Source: JAZGDL01 sp036477795
GTDB lineage: Bacteria > Planctomycetota > Phycisphaerae > UBA1845
Assembly (NCBI GenBank): GCA_036477795.1
Contig: JAZGDL010000024.1
Span: forward strand, 1-30,489
Direction of reading: 5' to 3'
DNA length: 30,489 nt
Below are positions 14,874 to 22,484 of this stretch, piece by piece; the stretch's first letter is position 1; the number at the start of each line of letters is the position of its first letter. Below the pieces are notes generated by a model that saw only the letters and a list, made by a program, of their open reading frames with translations, was not told the DNA's origin and made no database searches. The translations under genes were made by a program, and so were the position numbers.

Positions 14874-16211
14874 ATGAAAACGCTCACGCCTCGAGAAACC
14901 GTCGCCGCCCTGGATCGCTACATCGTGGGGCAGGACCAGGCCAAGCGCGCCGTCGCCGTCGCCATCCGCAATCGTTGGCGACGCCGGCAGTTGCCCGATG
15001 ATCTGCGCGACGAGGTGGGTCCCAAGAACATTCTCATGATCGGGCCCACCGGCGTCGGCAAGACCGAGATCGCCCGCCGGCTGGCCTCACTGGTCGGTGC
15101 TCCCTTCGTCAAGGTCGAAGCCACCAAATACACCGAAGTGGGCTACCACGGACGCGACGTCGAGAGCATGGTCCGCGACCTGCTCGACCGAGCCGTCGAC
15201 ATGGTTCGCACCGAGCAGACCGAAGTCGTGCGCGTCGAAGCCGAACGCTCCACCGAAGAGATTCTCCTCGACACCCTCATGCCTCCCGTCAGCACCGCTG
15301 ACGACCACACCGACGGGGACGCCGCCGACCGCCGCCACCGCAGCCGCGAAAAAATGCGCAACCGCTTGCGCGACGGCGAACTTGAGGACAGAGTCGTCGA
15401 ACTAACCATCACACAAAAGGCCATGCCCCCCGGCATCTTCGCCACCATTGGCGGCGACAGCTTCGAACCGGAAATGCAAAACTTCCTCGAGCGCCTCATG
15501 CCCACCCAATCCCAACAACGCCGCGTCCCCATCCGTGAGGCACGCAAGGTCATCTTCGCTGAACAGTGCGACAAGCTCATCGACCCGGAAAAGGTCAACG
15601 AGATGGCCGTACTGCGAACGGAAAGCAGCGGCATCATCTTCCTGGACGAGCTCGACAAGCTGGCCGGCACCGACGGCACCCACGGGCCCGACGTCTCCCG
15701 CCAGGGCGTGCAACGCGACCTGCTCCCCATCGTCGAAGGCTGCACCGTCAACGCACGCATAGGCCAGGTCCGCACCGACCACATCCTGTTCATCGCCGCC
15801 GGATCGTTCCACGGTGCCAAGCCGTCCGACCTCATGCCCGAACTGCAGGGCCGATTCCCCATCCGCGTCGAGCTCGACGACCTCTCACGCGACGACTTCC
15901 TGCGCATCCTCACCGAGCCCGAGAACGCCCTCACCAAACAGCACGTCGCCCTGTTGGCCACCGAGGGCGTCAAGCTTTCTTTCACCGACGATGCCGTCGA
16001 AGCCATGGCCGACTTCGCCGTACAGGTCAACCAATCCTCTCAAAGCATCGGCGCACGGCGGTTGTACACCATCATGGAACGCGTCACCGAGTCCCTCTCC
16101 TTCGAAGCCAGCGAACGTTCCGGACAGTCCGTCGAGATCAACGCCCACTACGTCCGAGAGCAACTGGCCGATATCACAGCCGACCAGGACCTCAGCCGGT
16201 TCATCCTGTGA
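14874..16211 (+). CDS. hslU: ATP-dependent protease ATPase subunit HslU
   Basis: AAA+ unfoldase that feeds substrates to HslV. 445 residues and full length, ending in the conserved LSRFIL tail that docks into HslV. Visible: DRYIVGQDQAKRAVAVAIRNRWRR (split: N-domain), Walker A GPTGVGKT (57-64), pore loop GYHGRD (90-95), a variable charged I-domain (about 105-245), Walker B IIFLDELDKL (D258, E259), arginine finger region ELQGRFP (R327), and sensor 2 GARRL. The pore loop is usually GYVGRD; the aromatic Y91 is kept but the valine is His here. Confidence 0.97.
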   Translation: MKTLTPRETVAALDRYIVGQDQAKRAVAVAIRNRWRRRQLPDDLRDEVGPKNILMIGPTGVGKTEIARRLASLVGAPFVKVEATKYTEVGYHGRDVESMVRDLLDRAVDMVRTEQTEVVRVEAERSTEEILLDTLMPPVSTADDHTDGDAADRRHRSREKMRNRLRDGELEDRVVELTITQKAMPPGIFATIGGDSFEPEMQNFLERLMPTQSQQRRVPIREARKVIFAEQCDKLIDPEKVNEMAVLRTESSGIIFLDELDKLAGTDGTHGPDVSRQGVQRDLLPIVEGCTVNARIGQVRTDHILFIAAGSFHGAKPSDLMPELQGRFPIRVELDDLSRDDFLRILTEPENALTKQHVALLATEGVKLSFTDDAVEAMADFAVQVNQSSQSIGARRLYTIMERVTESLSFEASERSGQSVEINAHYVREQLADITADQDLSRFIL

Positions 16212-16463
16212 GTTCCGTAACTGTATCGTGGAAAAGAGGTTACAACAGAACCGCTCCCGACGGCCACTTCATTTTTCACTGGGGTCTGGCGTATCCCGAA
16301 CCGATCCTGTAGACTCCGGGGACCCTCGGTGCTTATCTGAAGCACGTTCAGGGCTCGTTGGACGCGGGGGAATATCCCCAAAGGGGATCGAAGATGAGAA
16401 TGGTGGGCCGGTCACGTTAGCCGGCTCAGTGGTTATCCACACGGAAGGAGTAGCAGGCACACG
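16212..16463 (+). promoter_or_regulatory. Gene-free leader upstream of rpsU
   Basis: 252 bases between hslU and rpsU with no convincing ORF. It contains small dyads (gggg aatat cccc at about 16371-16383, and tatcccc aaa ggggat overlapping it). It probably carries an hslU terminator or rpsU promoter, but no clear -35/-10 pair or T-run could be assigned. Confidence 0.3.
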
Positions 16464-16661
16464 GTGATTAAAGTTCGACCCCGCAGTAACGAGAGCGTCC
16501 AGCAGATGCTCAAACGCTTCAAACGGCTTTGTATGCGAGAGGGACTCACCCGAGACATCAAGCGTACCAGTTATTACGAAAAGCCATCCGAAAGACGCCG
16601 CCGCAAAACCCGCAAGGCCCAACGCAAGGCACTCGCGCCGCCCCCGCCGTCGCGTGGATAA
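16464..16661 (+). CDS. rpsU: Small ribosomal subunit protein bS21
   Basis: 65 residues, normal length. IKVRPRSNESVQQMLKRFKR, a Cys-containing CMREGLTRDIK segment, SYYEKPSERRRRK and a basic tail are all typical of bS21, which helps 30S subunits engage mRNA. GTG start at 16464 with aaggag 13 bases upstream, slightly distant. Monocistronic by position; followed by a 240-base repeat field. Confidence 0.95.
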   Translation: MIKVRPRSNESVQQMLKRFKRLCMREGLTRDIKRTSYYEKPSERRRRKTRKAQRKALAPPPPSRG

Positions 16662-16684
16662 GTCCCTGAAACAAAGAGCGGTCA

Positions 16685-16868
16685 ACCCCAATCCGAGCCG
16701 CGACCGTAAGGGAGCGGGCAACATGCCGCGCCAATCAGAACCGCGACCGTAAGGGAGCGGTCCACGTGCGGCGCCAATCCGAGCAACGCGCGGCGCCAAT
16801 CCGAGACGCGACCGTAAGGGAGCGGGCAACGTGCGGCGCCAATCCGAACCACCAGCGCCAGCGACCGG
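16685..16868 (+). repeat. Repeat field: three REP5 copies plus one REP6 copy
   Basis: REP5 (gcgaccgtaagggagcgg) at 16698-16718, 16741-16760 and 16808-16826, separated by related caatccgag and cgtgcggcgccaatccga spacers. It ends in a REP6-like ccaccagcgccagcgaccgg. No gene. The REP5 unit is the same one translated inside the ABC transporter at 6056-6080. Confidence 0.85.
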
Positions 16869-16902
16869 TTTCTTCAAACTCCCTCAACCTCCGCCCGTCG
16901 GT

Positions 16903-17256
16903 CTACTCTTCAGCCGGGCCGTTTTCGATTTGAATCCCCGCCAGGCCCAACGCCACTGTGTCGGCGAACTCGAACAACCGCTCCAGGCCCGTGATCAGGA
17001 ACACGCCCCACACATGAGAATTGATCGCGCACAGCACCATTCTGCGGTGATTGCTGATCACCACCAGCTTGCGGAGTTTCAGGAGCTTGGCAATGTTGGA
17101 TGAATTCAGGTAATTCACGTTCGAGAAATCGACCACCACATCAGCATCCTTATTGGCCGTGAGTTGCTCGGACAGCGCATTGAGGTCATCCGTACAGACC
17201 GGATCGTTTTGAAGCTCAGCCAGGACGATATTTTCCGACCAGTTTTGAATCGGCAT
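16903..17256 (-). CDS. STAS-domain protein (anti-sigma factor antagonist-like)
   Basis: 117 residues. The STAS core is clear: DADVVVDFSNVNYLNSSNIAKLLKL matches the strand-turn-helix of SpoIIAA/RsbV proteins (quoted here in parts: VVVDFSNVNYLNSS, then NIAKLLKLRK). The switch serine, S52 or S53, is present. Such proteins bind an anti-sigma factor and release sigma when unphosphorylated. No partner kinase or sigma factor is adjacent. ATG 17256 is chosen because gggag lies 7 bases upstream; an upstream in-frame ATG at 17313 lacks a site. Flanked on both sides by repeat fields. Confidence 0.85.
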   Translation of the reverse strand: MPIQNWSENIVLAELQNDPVCTDDLNALSEQLTANKDADVVVDFSNVNYLNSSNIAKLLKLRKLVVISNHRRMVLCAINSHVWGVFLITGLERLFEFADTVALGLAGIQIENGPAEE

Positions 17257-17350
17257 CGATCGACTCCCATACCAGCTCGGCACCGACCCACACCCTATCA
17301 ACCCACTTCCCAACTGTCAAACCCCGGCAGAACAAACAAAAACCCGCGCC

Positions 17351-17382
17351 CCCAATCCGAGCCCCGAGCGCCAGCGAGCGGG
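17351..17382. repeat. REP6 copy (ccgagccccgagcgccagcg type)
   Basis: Starts ccaatccgagccccgagcgc and continues cagcgagcggg. Reverse complement of the units at 4342 and 7767. Confidence 0.7.
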
Positions 17383-17396
17383 TCCGCGTGCCAACA

Positions 17397-17447
17397 TTGA
17401 TCGCTGGTGCGAGTTGATCGCTGGTGCGAGTCGATCGCTGGTGCGAG
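17397..17447 (+). repeat. Three tandem 17-bp repeats
   Basis: Units ttgatcgctggtgcgag, ttgatcgctggtgcgag, tcgatcgctggtgcgag at 17397, 17414 and 17431, head to tail, 18 bases before the stop of the RNase HII-like gene. Confidence 0.9.
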
Positions 17448-17465
17448 AATCCTCTCTCGCACCCC

Positions 17466-18428
17466 CTACCGACTACGCACCAACAAAGTCCGGCTCACAC
17501 CTTCCCGTTCGACAGCCGCCTCGATTTGCCCCAGAAACCGCTGACCGTCCTGATAGTAGCCGGCCGTCGGATTCAGCCCCTCGACCCGCTCGCACCAGAA
17601 CCGATTCAGCGCCATCATGAAAAGCTCCCGGATATACTTGCTGAATATGCTAGCCAGCGCAACAGGCAGGTGATGCTCCTCCCCCGACGTCACGAACTCA
17701 ATCGTCAGCAGCCCCTTGCCGCCAAGCAGGCGATACGCGCTGCGCTCCGCCGATTCAGCGTCGATATGCAGCTCACAGCCGCCGAACGCGGTCATCAGCG
17801 AGTTTCGATACCGTATCCGTCCGCCCTGCCGATCGATAAGAGCCCGCACCGGTTCTCCATCAGCCGCCCGCACCACCCGATCGACGACGCGCAGCACCAG
17901 CCCCAATGACACCACCGCCTTGTTGCGCGTAGCCCCAACCCGGCGATTGAAGTGCCCTTCCAACAGCGGTTCGCCGAAGACACCCCAAAGACGCACGCCC
18001 CCATCAGCCATATCCCGCCGCACCGCGTTAGCCCGCACCGCGATGTCCGCCGCATCGTTAGCCACCGGCAGCCCCCGGTCAAAATCCTGGTACCAGGGGT
18101 AGTCATTCAAATCGCCCAAAGCATGCGGCGCCAACTGATCCATCAACTCCACAGTCCGCCTCGGGCGATGATCCGCCGCCGACAGCATGACCAGTGCACT
18201 GCGCTCCAGGGCCTTCAGACCATCTCCGCGTCGAAACAGTTTCTTGCTGTCGACAATCGGCAGGCGGACATCGCGTTTGGCGATCCTTTTCGTGATACTG
18301 TTTTGCAGCCGTTGCCAGAGACATTCCGCCGCCGCCTCGTCGGGCACCTGAAACGCCACCCCGGTGACCACCAAGGGGCCCAGCAAAGGTCCATACCCCG
18401 CCTCATCGATCCCAACAACAACCGCCAA
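17466..18428 (-). CDS. Ribonuclease HII-like protein, enlarged
   Basis: RNase H-fold endonuclease family that removes ribonucleotides from DNA-RNA hybrids. N-terminus VVVGIDEAGYGPLLGPLVV carries D8 and E9; DSKKL (60-64) is the usual second motif; LIDRQGGR gives D199. The last motif reads ASIFSKYIRELF, where canonical RNase HII has ASI-x-AK-x-x-R-D, so the fourth acid is Glu (E268). At 320 residues it is well above the usual 200-230; the extra length lies between residues about 65 and 195. It may be a divergent RNase HII with altered activity. ATG 18428 starts directly at the family motif. Confidence 0.82.
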   Translation of the reverse strand: MAVVVGIDEAGYGPLLGPLVVTGVAFQVPDEAAAECLWQRLQNSITKRIAKRDVRLPIVDSKKLFRRGDGLKALERSALVMLSAADHRPRRTVELMDQLAPHALGDLNDYPWYQDFDRGLPVANDAADIAVRANAVRRDMADGGVRLWGVFGEPLLEGHFNRRVGATRNKAVVSLGLVLRVVDRVVRAADGEPVRALIDRQGGRIRYRNSLMTAFGGCELHIDAESAERSAYRLLGGKGLLTIEFVTSGEEHHLPVALASIFSKYIRELFMMALNRFWCERVEGLNPTAGYYQDGQRFLGQIEAAVEREGVSRTLLVRSR

Positions 18429-18490
18429 TTCCGCGCTCCTTGATCGGTCTCCCTTGAAACGGGGGACATTCTACTTTTCCCCTCAAGAGT

Positions 18491-18559
18491 CGTAGGTCAA
18501 AGGTCAAAGGTCGACAGTCTTGACCTTCGACATTCGACATTCGACCTTCGACCTTCGAA
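18491..18559. repeat. REP4 copy (aaggtc / cattcga units)
   Basis: ggtcaaaggtcaaaggtcga then ttcgacattcgacattcgac-type units, partly self-complementary, upstream of the RNase HII-like gene. Before it lies cgggggacattctacttttccc, another planctomycete-style REP fragment (about 18461-18482). Confidence 0.75.
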
Positions 18560-18574
18560 CCCATGAAAGAAAAG

Positions 18575-18596
18575 CCCACGCATTGCAATCCGTGGG
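18575..18596. repeat. PAL-1 palindrome copy i (TTGCAA centre)
   Basis: One mismatch (cccacgcattg for cccacggattg). Sits just past the 3' end of the methyltransferase gene, where it could act as a terminator hairpin. Confidence 0.85.
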
Positions 18597-18614
18597 TTCC
18601 GCGAACCACGGTCC

Positions 18615-19442
18615 TCAGCGCTTCCCACGACCACCATCGCGCGGATGTTCCGCTTCACCCGTCATCGGCACGAAGCGCACCGGTATCAGGTCCGCCGTCT
18701 CCAGCGCGCCGTCGCCCTTCTTCGTCACCAGCCGAAGCCACTGCCCCCTCCATTGTGACCCCACCGGTATGCAGATGCGCCCCCCCGGCTTCAACTGCTC
18801 CACCAGCTTCTGCGGAATGTGGTCCGGGGCGCAGGTGACGATAATCGCATCAAACGGCGCATGCTCCAGCCAACCGGCGTAGCCGTCACCCATGCGCGTC
18901 TTGATGGTCTTGTACCCGCGGCGCTCGAAAATCCGCATCGCACGCTTCGCCAAGGGCGCCACGATCTCGATACTGAACACGTGCGGCGTGATCTCCGCCA
19001 GCACCGCCGCCTGATAGCCCGACCCCGTCCCCACCTCCAGCACCTTCGAGTCCCGGTTCAAGCCCAACGCCTCGGTCATGAACGCCACAATGTACGGCTG
19101 CGAAATCGTCTGCCCCTCGCCGATCGGTACCGGCCGATCCGCATAGGCAGCCGACTGCACCGACTCGGGCATGAACCAGTGCCGCGGCACGTTGCCCATA
19201 GCCTCCAGCACCGCCCGGTCGCGAACACCACGCGCCGCTATCTGTCCTTGCACCATGCGCGAACGTTCCGCCTGCCGCTCGTCGCAACGCGGGCGCTCCC
19301 AACCCGAGGTCCTGTCCACCCTTTGGGTTACAGCCTGCCCACCGCCGGCGCCGTCCGGATTCTCTTGAACGCACGCCGCCGCCGCAAGGCCCAGCAGCGG
19401 CCACACCGCCCAAAGCCCACGGGTTGCAACCCGTGGGCTCAT
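18615..19442 (-). CDS. pcm: Protein-L-isoaspartate O-methyltransferase, predicted exported/lipoprotein form
   Basis: SAM-dependent enzyme that methylates isoaspartyl residues so damaged proteins can be repaired. 275 residues from ATG 19442. Family motifs: RDRAVLEAMGNVPRHWFMP, GEGQTISQPYIVAFM (109-122), SAM-binding VLEVGTGSGYQ (134-144), and FDAIIVTCAPDHIPQKLVEQ with LKPGGRICIPVG. Ahead of the enzyme is an unusual leader: a basic N-terminus, WAVWPLLGLAAAAC with C24 as a possible lipidation site, then a polar Gly-rich linker, suggesting a periplasmic protein. The first codons (SPRVATRGL) are themselves a PAL-1 palindrome. An upstream ATG at 19577 gives a longer, less natural N-terminus. Confidence 0.9.
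   Translation of the reverse strand: MSPRVATRGLWAVWPLLGLAAAACVQENPDGAGGGQAVTQRVDRTSGWERPRCDERQAERSRMVQGQIAARGVRDRAVLEAMGNVPRHWFMPESVQSAAYADRPVPIGEGQTISQPYIVAFMTEALGLNRDSKVLEVGTGSGYQAAVLAEITPHVFSIEIVAPLAKRAMRIFERRGYKTIKTRMGDGYAGWLEHAPFDAIIVTCAPDHIPQKLVEQLKPGGRICIPVGSQWRGQWLRLVTKKGDGALETADLIPVRFVPMTGEAEHPRDGGRGKR
19416..19437. repeat. PAL-1 palindrome copy j (TTGCAA centre), forming a signal-peptide n-region
   Basis: cccacgggttg and its exact reverse complement. It begins two codons after the methyltransferase ATG and encodes its basic leader PRVATRG. Confidence 0.88.
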
Positions 19443-19607
19443 CGAACCACGGTTAACGCTCCCCAACAACGCTTGTCTCCCGTTACAATTGGCGCACGGC
19501 ACACCGGACCCACGCTCGAAGTGGCTTGCCGTTTGGCAGACGCCCCAAGGACACACCCGCCTGCACGCCGCCTGCAAGCTGCAGCTACAAGCGTCATCAA
19601 CCCCGCC

Positions 19608-20966
19608 CTAACGCCATTTAGTGCCCGTGAACCGGATCTGCATGGCACCGAAGTCGCCCAGATCCACGTCCTCGTCGCCGTCCGCATCGAACACGTCGCA
19701 GTCCGAACCGGCCGCCACGCCCTGACCGCCGGCACACTCTTTGAATTGTGCATAGTCCCGGATGTCCACGTCCCCGTCCCCATCCCAATCGCTGCTCCCC
19801 GTGCACCCTCGCAGCCCCACGACATCGAAAACGAACAGGCCCCGGTCCCGATCCGATACCATGATGATCCCGCTCGGCAACCGCGCGAACGTGCCCCACG
19901 CCCCGTCGAAATTTCTGTTGTCGTTTTCCGGATGCGTATCAAAAAACGCGACCTGCTGCACGTTGTTGATGTCGCAGAAGTCAAAGACCCGAAGCCCGCT
20001 GCTGTAGTTCGCCTCGAAGACATGGTTGCCGCGCACCATCAGGTTGTGATCGATAGCCGGCAGCCCGGTGCTGAACGAGGTGACGAATTGCGGGTGCTCC
20101 AGATCCGACACGTCCACCACATAGGTGGTCGTCGTCGTCACACCTGGACGGCTGATTTCATCCAGCTCATCGCCTATGAACACGTACCGCATGTCATCGC
20201 TCAGCCAACCCTGATGGCAGTAGGTCGTGTTGGGATACAGGAGGGATGACAGCGTCACCATGTTCGACTTGACCGTGACGTCGATAATCTGCAGGCCGTT
20301 TTCCTCGCCGAACCCAAACGCGATCTCCCGCCCGGCATACTTGCCGCTGGTATAGGTGTGCACCTGAACATCGTGCAGGTCCAGCACATTCCACACACCT
20401 GCTATCTGCGGAGCCACCGGATTGCTCAGATCCAACGCGATCAACCCCACCGCCAGGTCGGTCAGCACCAGGTACGCATATCCGCTATCCACATTCACCG
20501 AAATGTTGTGCGCCTTGTTGAAGAAACCGTTCAAGTGACTGTTGTTTGCCAGCGTGACTATGCCGTCGTCGATCCGGGTCAAGTCGGCGATCTGAAGTCC
20601 ATTACCCTCCTCGCTCACCATGTAGGCATATTCGCCCAACACCCGCATATCTCGCCAGATCGAATTCGGCCCATCGATATACCCCACGACATTGGGCGCC
20701 GTCGGATCCGTCACCTCGACAAACGCCGTGCCGCCCTGCAGCCCCACGATCGCATACTCGCGACCGGAAGGAGACACGTACGCCCAGATATCGCTCCCTC
20801 GGCTTTGGTTGTCCGGAAAATCGCCAAGATCCACCCGCCCCAGCAAGGTAACATTGAACGCCGGAAACCCTTCAGCCGCCACCGCGCCGGGAAACACCAC
20901 AACGCTCGCGATCGAAATTCCGACGAGCGCCAAGCCGCGCCCCCAAACATGTGCGCACCGGATCAT
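19608..20966 (-). CDS. Secreted LVIVD-repeat (choice-of-anchor B type) protein with dockerin-like C-terminus
   Basis: 452 residues. Signal peptide LALVGISIASVVVFPGAVAA ends near residue 31. The body is a beta-propeller-like series of LVIVD-type repeats: GTAFVEVTDPTAPNVVGYI, GLQIADLTRID, GLIALDLSNPVAPQIAGVW, TYVVDVSDLEHPQFVTSF and GLRVFDFCDINN. The C-terminus has two EF-hand-like loops, DWDGDGDVDIRDYAQF and DADGDEDVDLGDFGAM, the dockerin-like tail common in Phycisphaerae exported proteins. ggaagga lies 5 bases before ATG 20966, so the start is firm. Likely cell-surface or extracellular; ligand unknown. Confidence 0.88.
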   Translation of the reverse strand: MIRCAHVWGRGLALVGISIASVVVFPGAVAAEGFPAFNVTLLGRVDLGDFPDNQSRGSDIWAYVSPSGREYAIVGLQGGTAFVEVTDPTAPNVVGYIDGPNSIWRDMRVLGEYAYMVSEEGNGLQIADLTRIDDGIVTLANNSHLNGFFNKAHNISVNVDSGYAYLVLTDLAVGLIALDLSNPVAPQIAGVWNVLDLHDVQVHTYTSGKYAGREIAFGFGEENGLQIIDVTVKSNMVTLSSLLYPNTTYCHQGWLSDDMRYVFIGDELDEISRPGVTTTTTYVVDVSDLEHPQFVTSFSTGLPAIDHNLMVRGNHVFEANYSSGLRVFDFCDINNVQQVAFFDTHPENDNRNFDGAWGTFARLPSGIIMVSDRDRGLFVFDVVGLRGCTGSSDWDGDGDVDIRDYAQFKECAGGQGVAAGSDCDVFDADGDEDVDLGDFGAMQIRFTGTKWR

Positions 20967-21051
20967 AAAATCCTTCCTTCCCTGATATCCAATTATCTCA
21001 AACGGTGACGACCGGACGAACGGCCCGCTCCAACTCTATGCTATGGGTACA

Positions 21052-21081
21052 ATTATATTGGCTCTCGTTCCAATGAATCAA
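21052..21081 (-). promoter_or_regulatory. Candidate sigma-70 promoter for the LVIVD-repeat protein gene
   Basis: On the minus strand ttgatt (21076-21081) and tataat (21052-21057) are separated by 18 bases. Transcription would begin around 21045 and give a leader of about 80 nt. The A+T-rich -10 stands out in this high-GC region. Confidence 0.45.
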
Positions 21082-21131
21082 CTCGCCCGTCCTCTCCCCA
21101 CTTCCACGAAATGGGACATGTTTCTACCCCT

Positions 21132-21252
21132 CTGGTGCTCTGTCACGCCTCAAATGATGGGTTACATCGCCCAGCGCGGCACGTTTAGCGGCGACCCGCA
21201 GGGGAGCGCTCCGTCCTTAATACCCATCAAACAACGCCTGACGCGGCACTAG
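21132..21252. mobile_element. Short CTAG-ended element 1 (MITE-like, 121 bp)
   Basis: Left end ctggtgctctgtcacgcc, right end cgcctgacgcggcactag; the two ends are imperfect inverted repeats. The internal sequence is nearly identical to 23672-23792, diverging only in about 10 bases near the right side. No coding capacity. Confidence 0.8.
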
Positions 21253-21399
21253 TGCAGCAATCCCCTACAAACAGCCCCGCTCTAGTGAACAATAAATCCA
21301 CTCATGCTTTCATGGGGAAAGTCCAACGATCGGCGACAGCGTCCGGCAAGACAACGAAACCACGAACATCCATGCCTTCCACCCCTTCGTCAAACAAAG

Positions 21400-21421
21400 C
21401 CCACGGATTGCAATCCGTGGG
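21400..21421. repeat. PAL-1 palindrome copy k (TTGCAA centre)
   Basis: Perfect dyad with half-site cccacggattg, intergenic. Confidence 0.88.
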
Positions 21422-21994
21422 ATCGATGCCAGCCCGAGAGTGTGTCAGAACGCCTGAGTACTTCTTCCCGTAACCCGGGTGACACCTGACGACTGGTTGC
21501 CGACCCCTGACAACCAAGCCGGACTCACGCTCACCTCCGAAAAACCTTGAAAAAAAGCGTTTACATAGGGAACTCAGGGGGTTATAGGGGACGTCTTGCC
21601 AGGCTGGGTCGCCGTCCGACGTGCGGTTTTGACCACTCAGTCGCTGCCTCAGCAGACGGTCAGCGTGCTCATACATGGAGCCTGGTGACTGAACGGAGGG
21701 AGTTTGCGGTCTCTAGCCGCAGCCACCTTCACCTGGACATCGACGAAGCGCGGCCCGATGTTCAAGGATCGATGCCTGGAGTGATTACGGCGCGGTGGCG
21801 TGCTTTGTTGGGCGCGCTGGATCTGGATGAATCGGGCTTCTACGGCAACGCTCGCGGTCCGGTGCCGCAAGGGTTCTTTTCCAAGCGATGGCTGATCGGT
21901 AGTTGCGCCGCTCGCTGTATGGATCTTGTTCGTAAACGCGTGTTCGCGATTTTGGTTTCTACGTTTGTTGGAGCTTTCTCAAAGGAGTCACAGG

Positions 21995-22153
21995 ATGACA
22001 CTTGACCAATTCATTGTCAATTTTTTTGCCGAGTTGCTGGCCTCGTTGCTGGACCTGCTCTTCGGCGCCCAGGGCCTGCTCAGTAGCAGTATCGAAACGC
22101 TGCTGGGAGGTTTTGACGTAAGCAACATTCTCAGCGGCTTCCTCGGCGGCTAG
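21995..22153 (+). CDS. Small hydrophobic protein, 52 residues, unknown
   Basis: ATG 21995 is preceded by aaaggag at a 7-base spacing, the best ribosome binding site of this region. The product starts MTLDQFIVNFFAELLASLL and continues as an amphipathic/hydrophobic helix (LDLLFGAQGLLSS), ending in a Gly-rich SGFLGG. It has almost no positive charge, unlike a classical holin or toxin. It lies alone between the LVIVD-protein promoter region and the tail-gene operon, facing the latter. No family recognised; it could be a membrane-active or secreted peptide, or spurious. Confidence 0.5.
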   Translation: MTLDQFIVNFFAELLASLLDLLFGAQGLLSSSIETLLGGFDVSNILSGFLGG

Positions 22154-22484
22154 AGCAGCCCGGTGCCGCAACCTCCAGGGGTCTACCCGCGTTTACCGAC
22201 GCGTTGATGAACCCAACGGAGCGATTCGCCACCGGAAAGTTGACGTTCGCCGACGCGCGGGCGCAGCTCTCCGGTGGCGTATTCGCTTTACGAGGAGAAA
22301 AAGGGGTCAGGCTACTTTTTCGTGAGTTGCAGTGAGAAACGACCGGAGAGGACCGAGAAAAAGTAGCCTGACCCCTTTTTCTCCCCCCGACTGGTCGCGC
22401 AGAGGCGACCCCTTGCGATTGTACCGCAAACGCACCGCGAATGCCATCCCGTGTCAAAGGGACCTCCCGGATTCCCCCGTGGTG
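22154..22484. other. Convergent intergenic region with two inverted repeats
   Basis: No gene seen. cgccaccgga (22227-22236) and tccggtggcg (22270-22279) form a 10-bp stem with a 33-base loop after the 52-residue ORF. The 28-bp perfect inverted repeat described separately follows. Confidence 0.5.
22294..22384. repeat. Perfect 28-bp inverted repeat (aaaaaggggtcaggctac type)
   Basis: Left arm 22294-22321 reads ggagaaaaaggggtcaggct then actttttc; the right arm 22357-22384 is its exact reverse complement; 35 bases lie between. It ends in a T-run, so it may work as a terminator for either side. It resembles REP elements mobilised by REP-associated tyrosine transposases, but no transposase is present here. 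Confidence 0.9.

Larger units (their letters stand above)
20967..21994. other. About 1 kb with no convincing gene
   Basis: Contains a candidate minus-strand promoter, the element at 21132-21252 and a PAL-1 copy at 21400. An open frame at 21547-22005 begins with TTG and lacks a ribosome binding site; its product resembles nothing I recognise, so it is not called. Possibly eroded sequence. Confidence 0.5.

Noticed and set aside
15143..16030. Minus-strand open frame of 295 codons over hslU
   Set aside because: Ser/Arg-rich shadow frame of hslU.
16685..16868. Possible CRISPR array from regularly recurring REP5 units
   Set aside because: Spacers are themselves similar repeats, spacing is uneven, the unit also occurs inside a coding gene, and no cas gene is near.
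17397..17447. Iterons of a replication origin
   Set aside because: Only three units, no A+T-rich region, no replication initiator gene, and the surrounding sequence is ordinary chromosome.
18819..20249. Long open frame (476 codons) on the plus strand
   Set aside because: Antisense to two well-supported genes (methyltransferase and LVIVD protein); Arg/His/Pro-rich composition typical of antisense frames in high-GC DNA.
21547..22005. Plus-strand open frame of 152 codons before the small hydrophobic ORF
   Set aside because: TTG start without a ribosome binding site, no recognisable sequence, and overlaps the better-supported ORF at 21995.
22227..22279. attC-like integron site
   Set aside because: A single 10-bp stem with a long loop and no R/L box pattern; no integrase.
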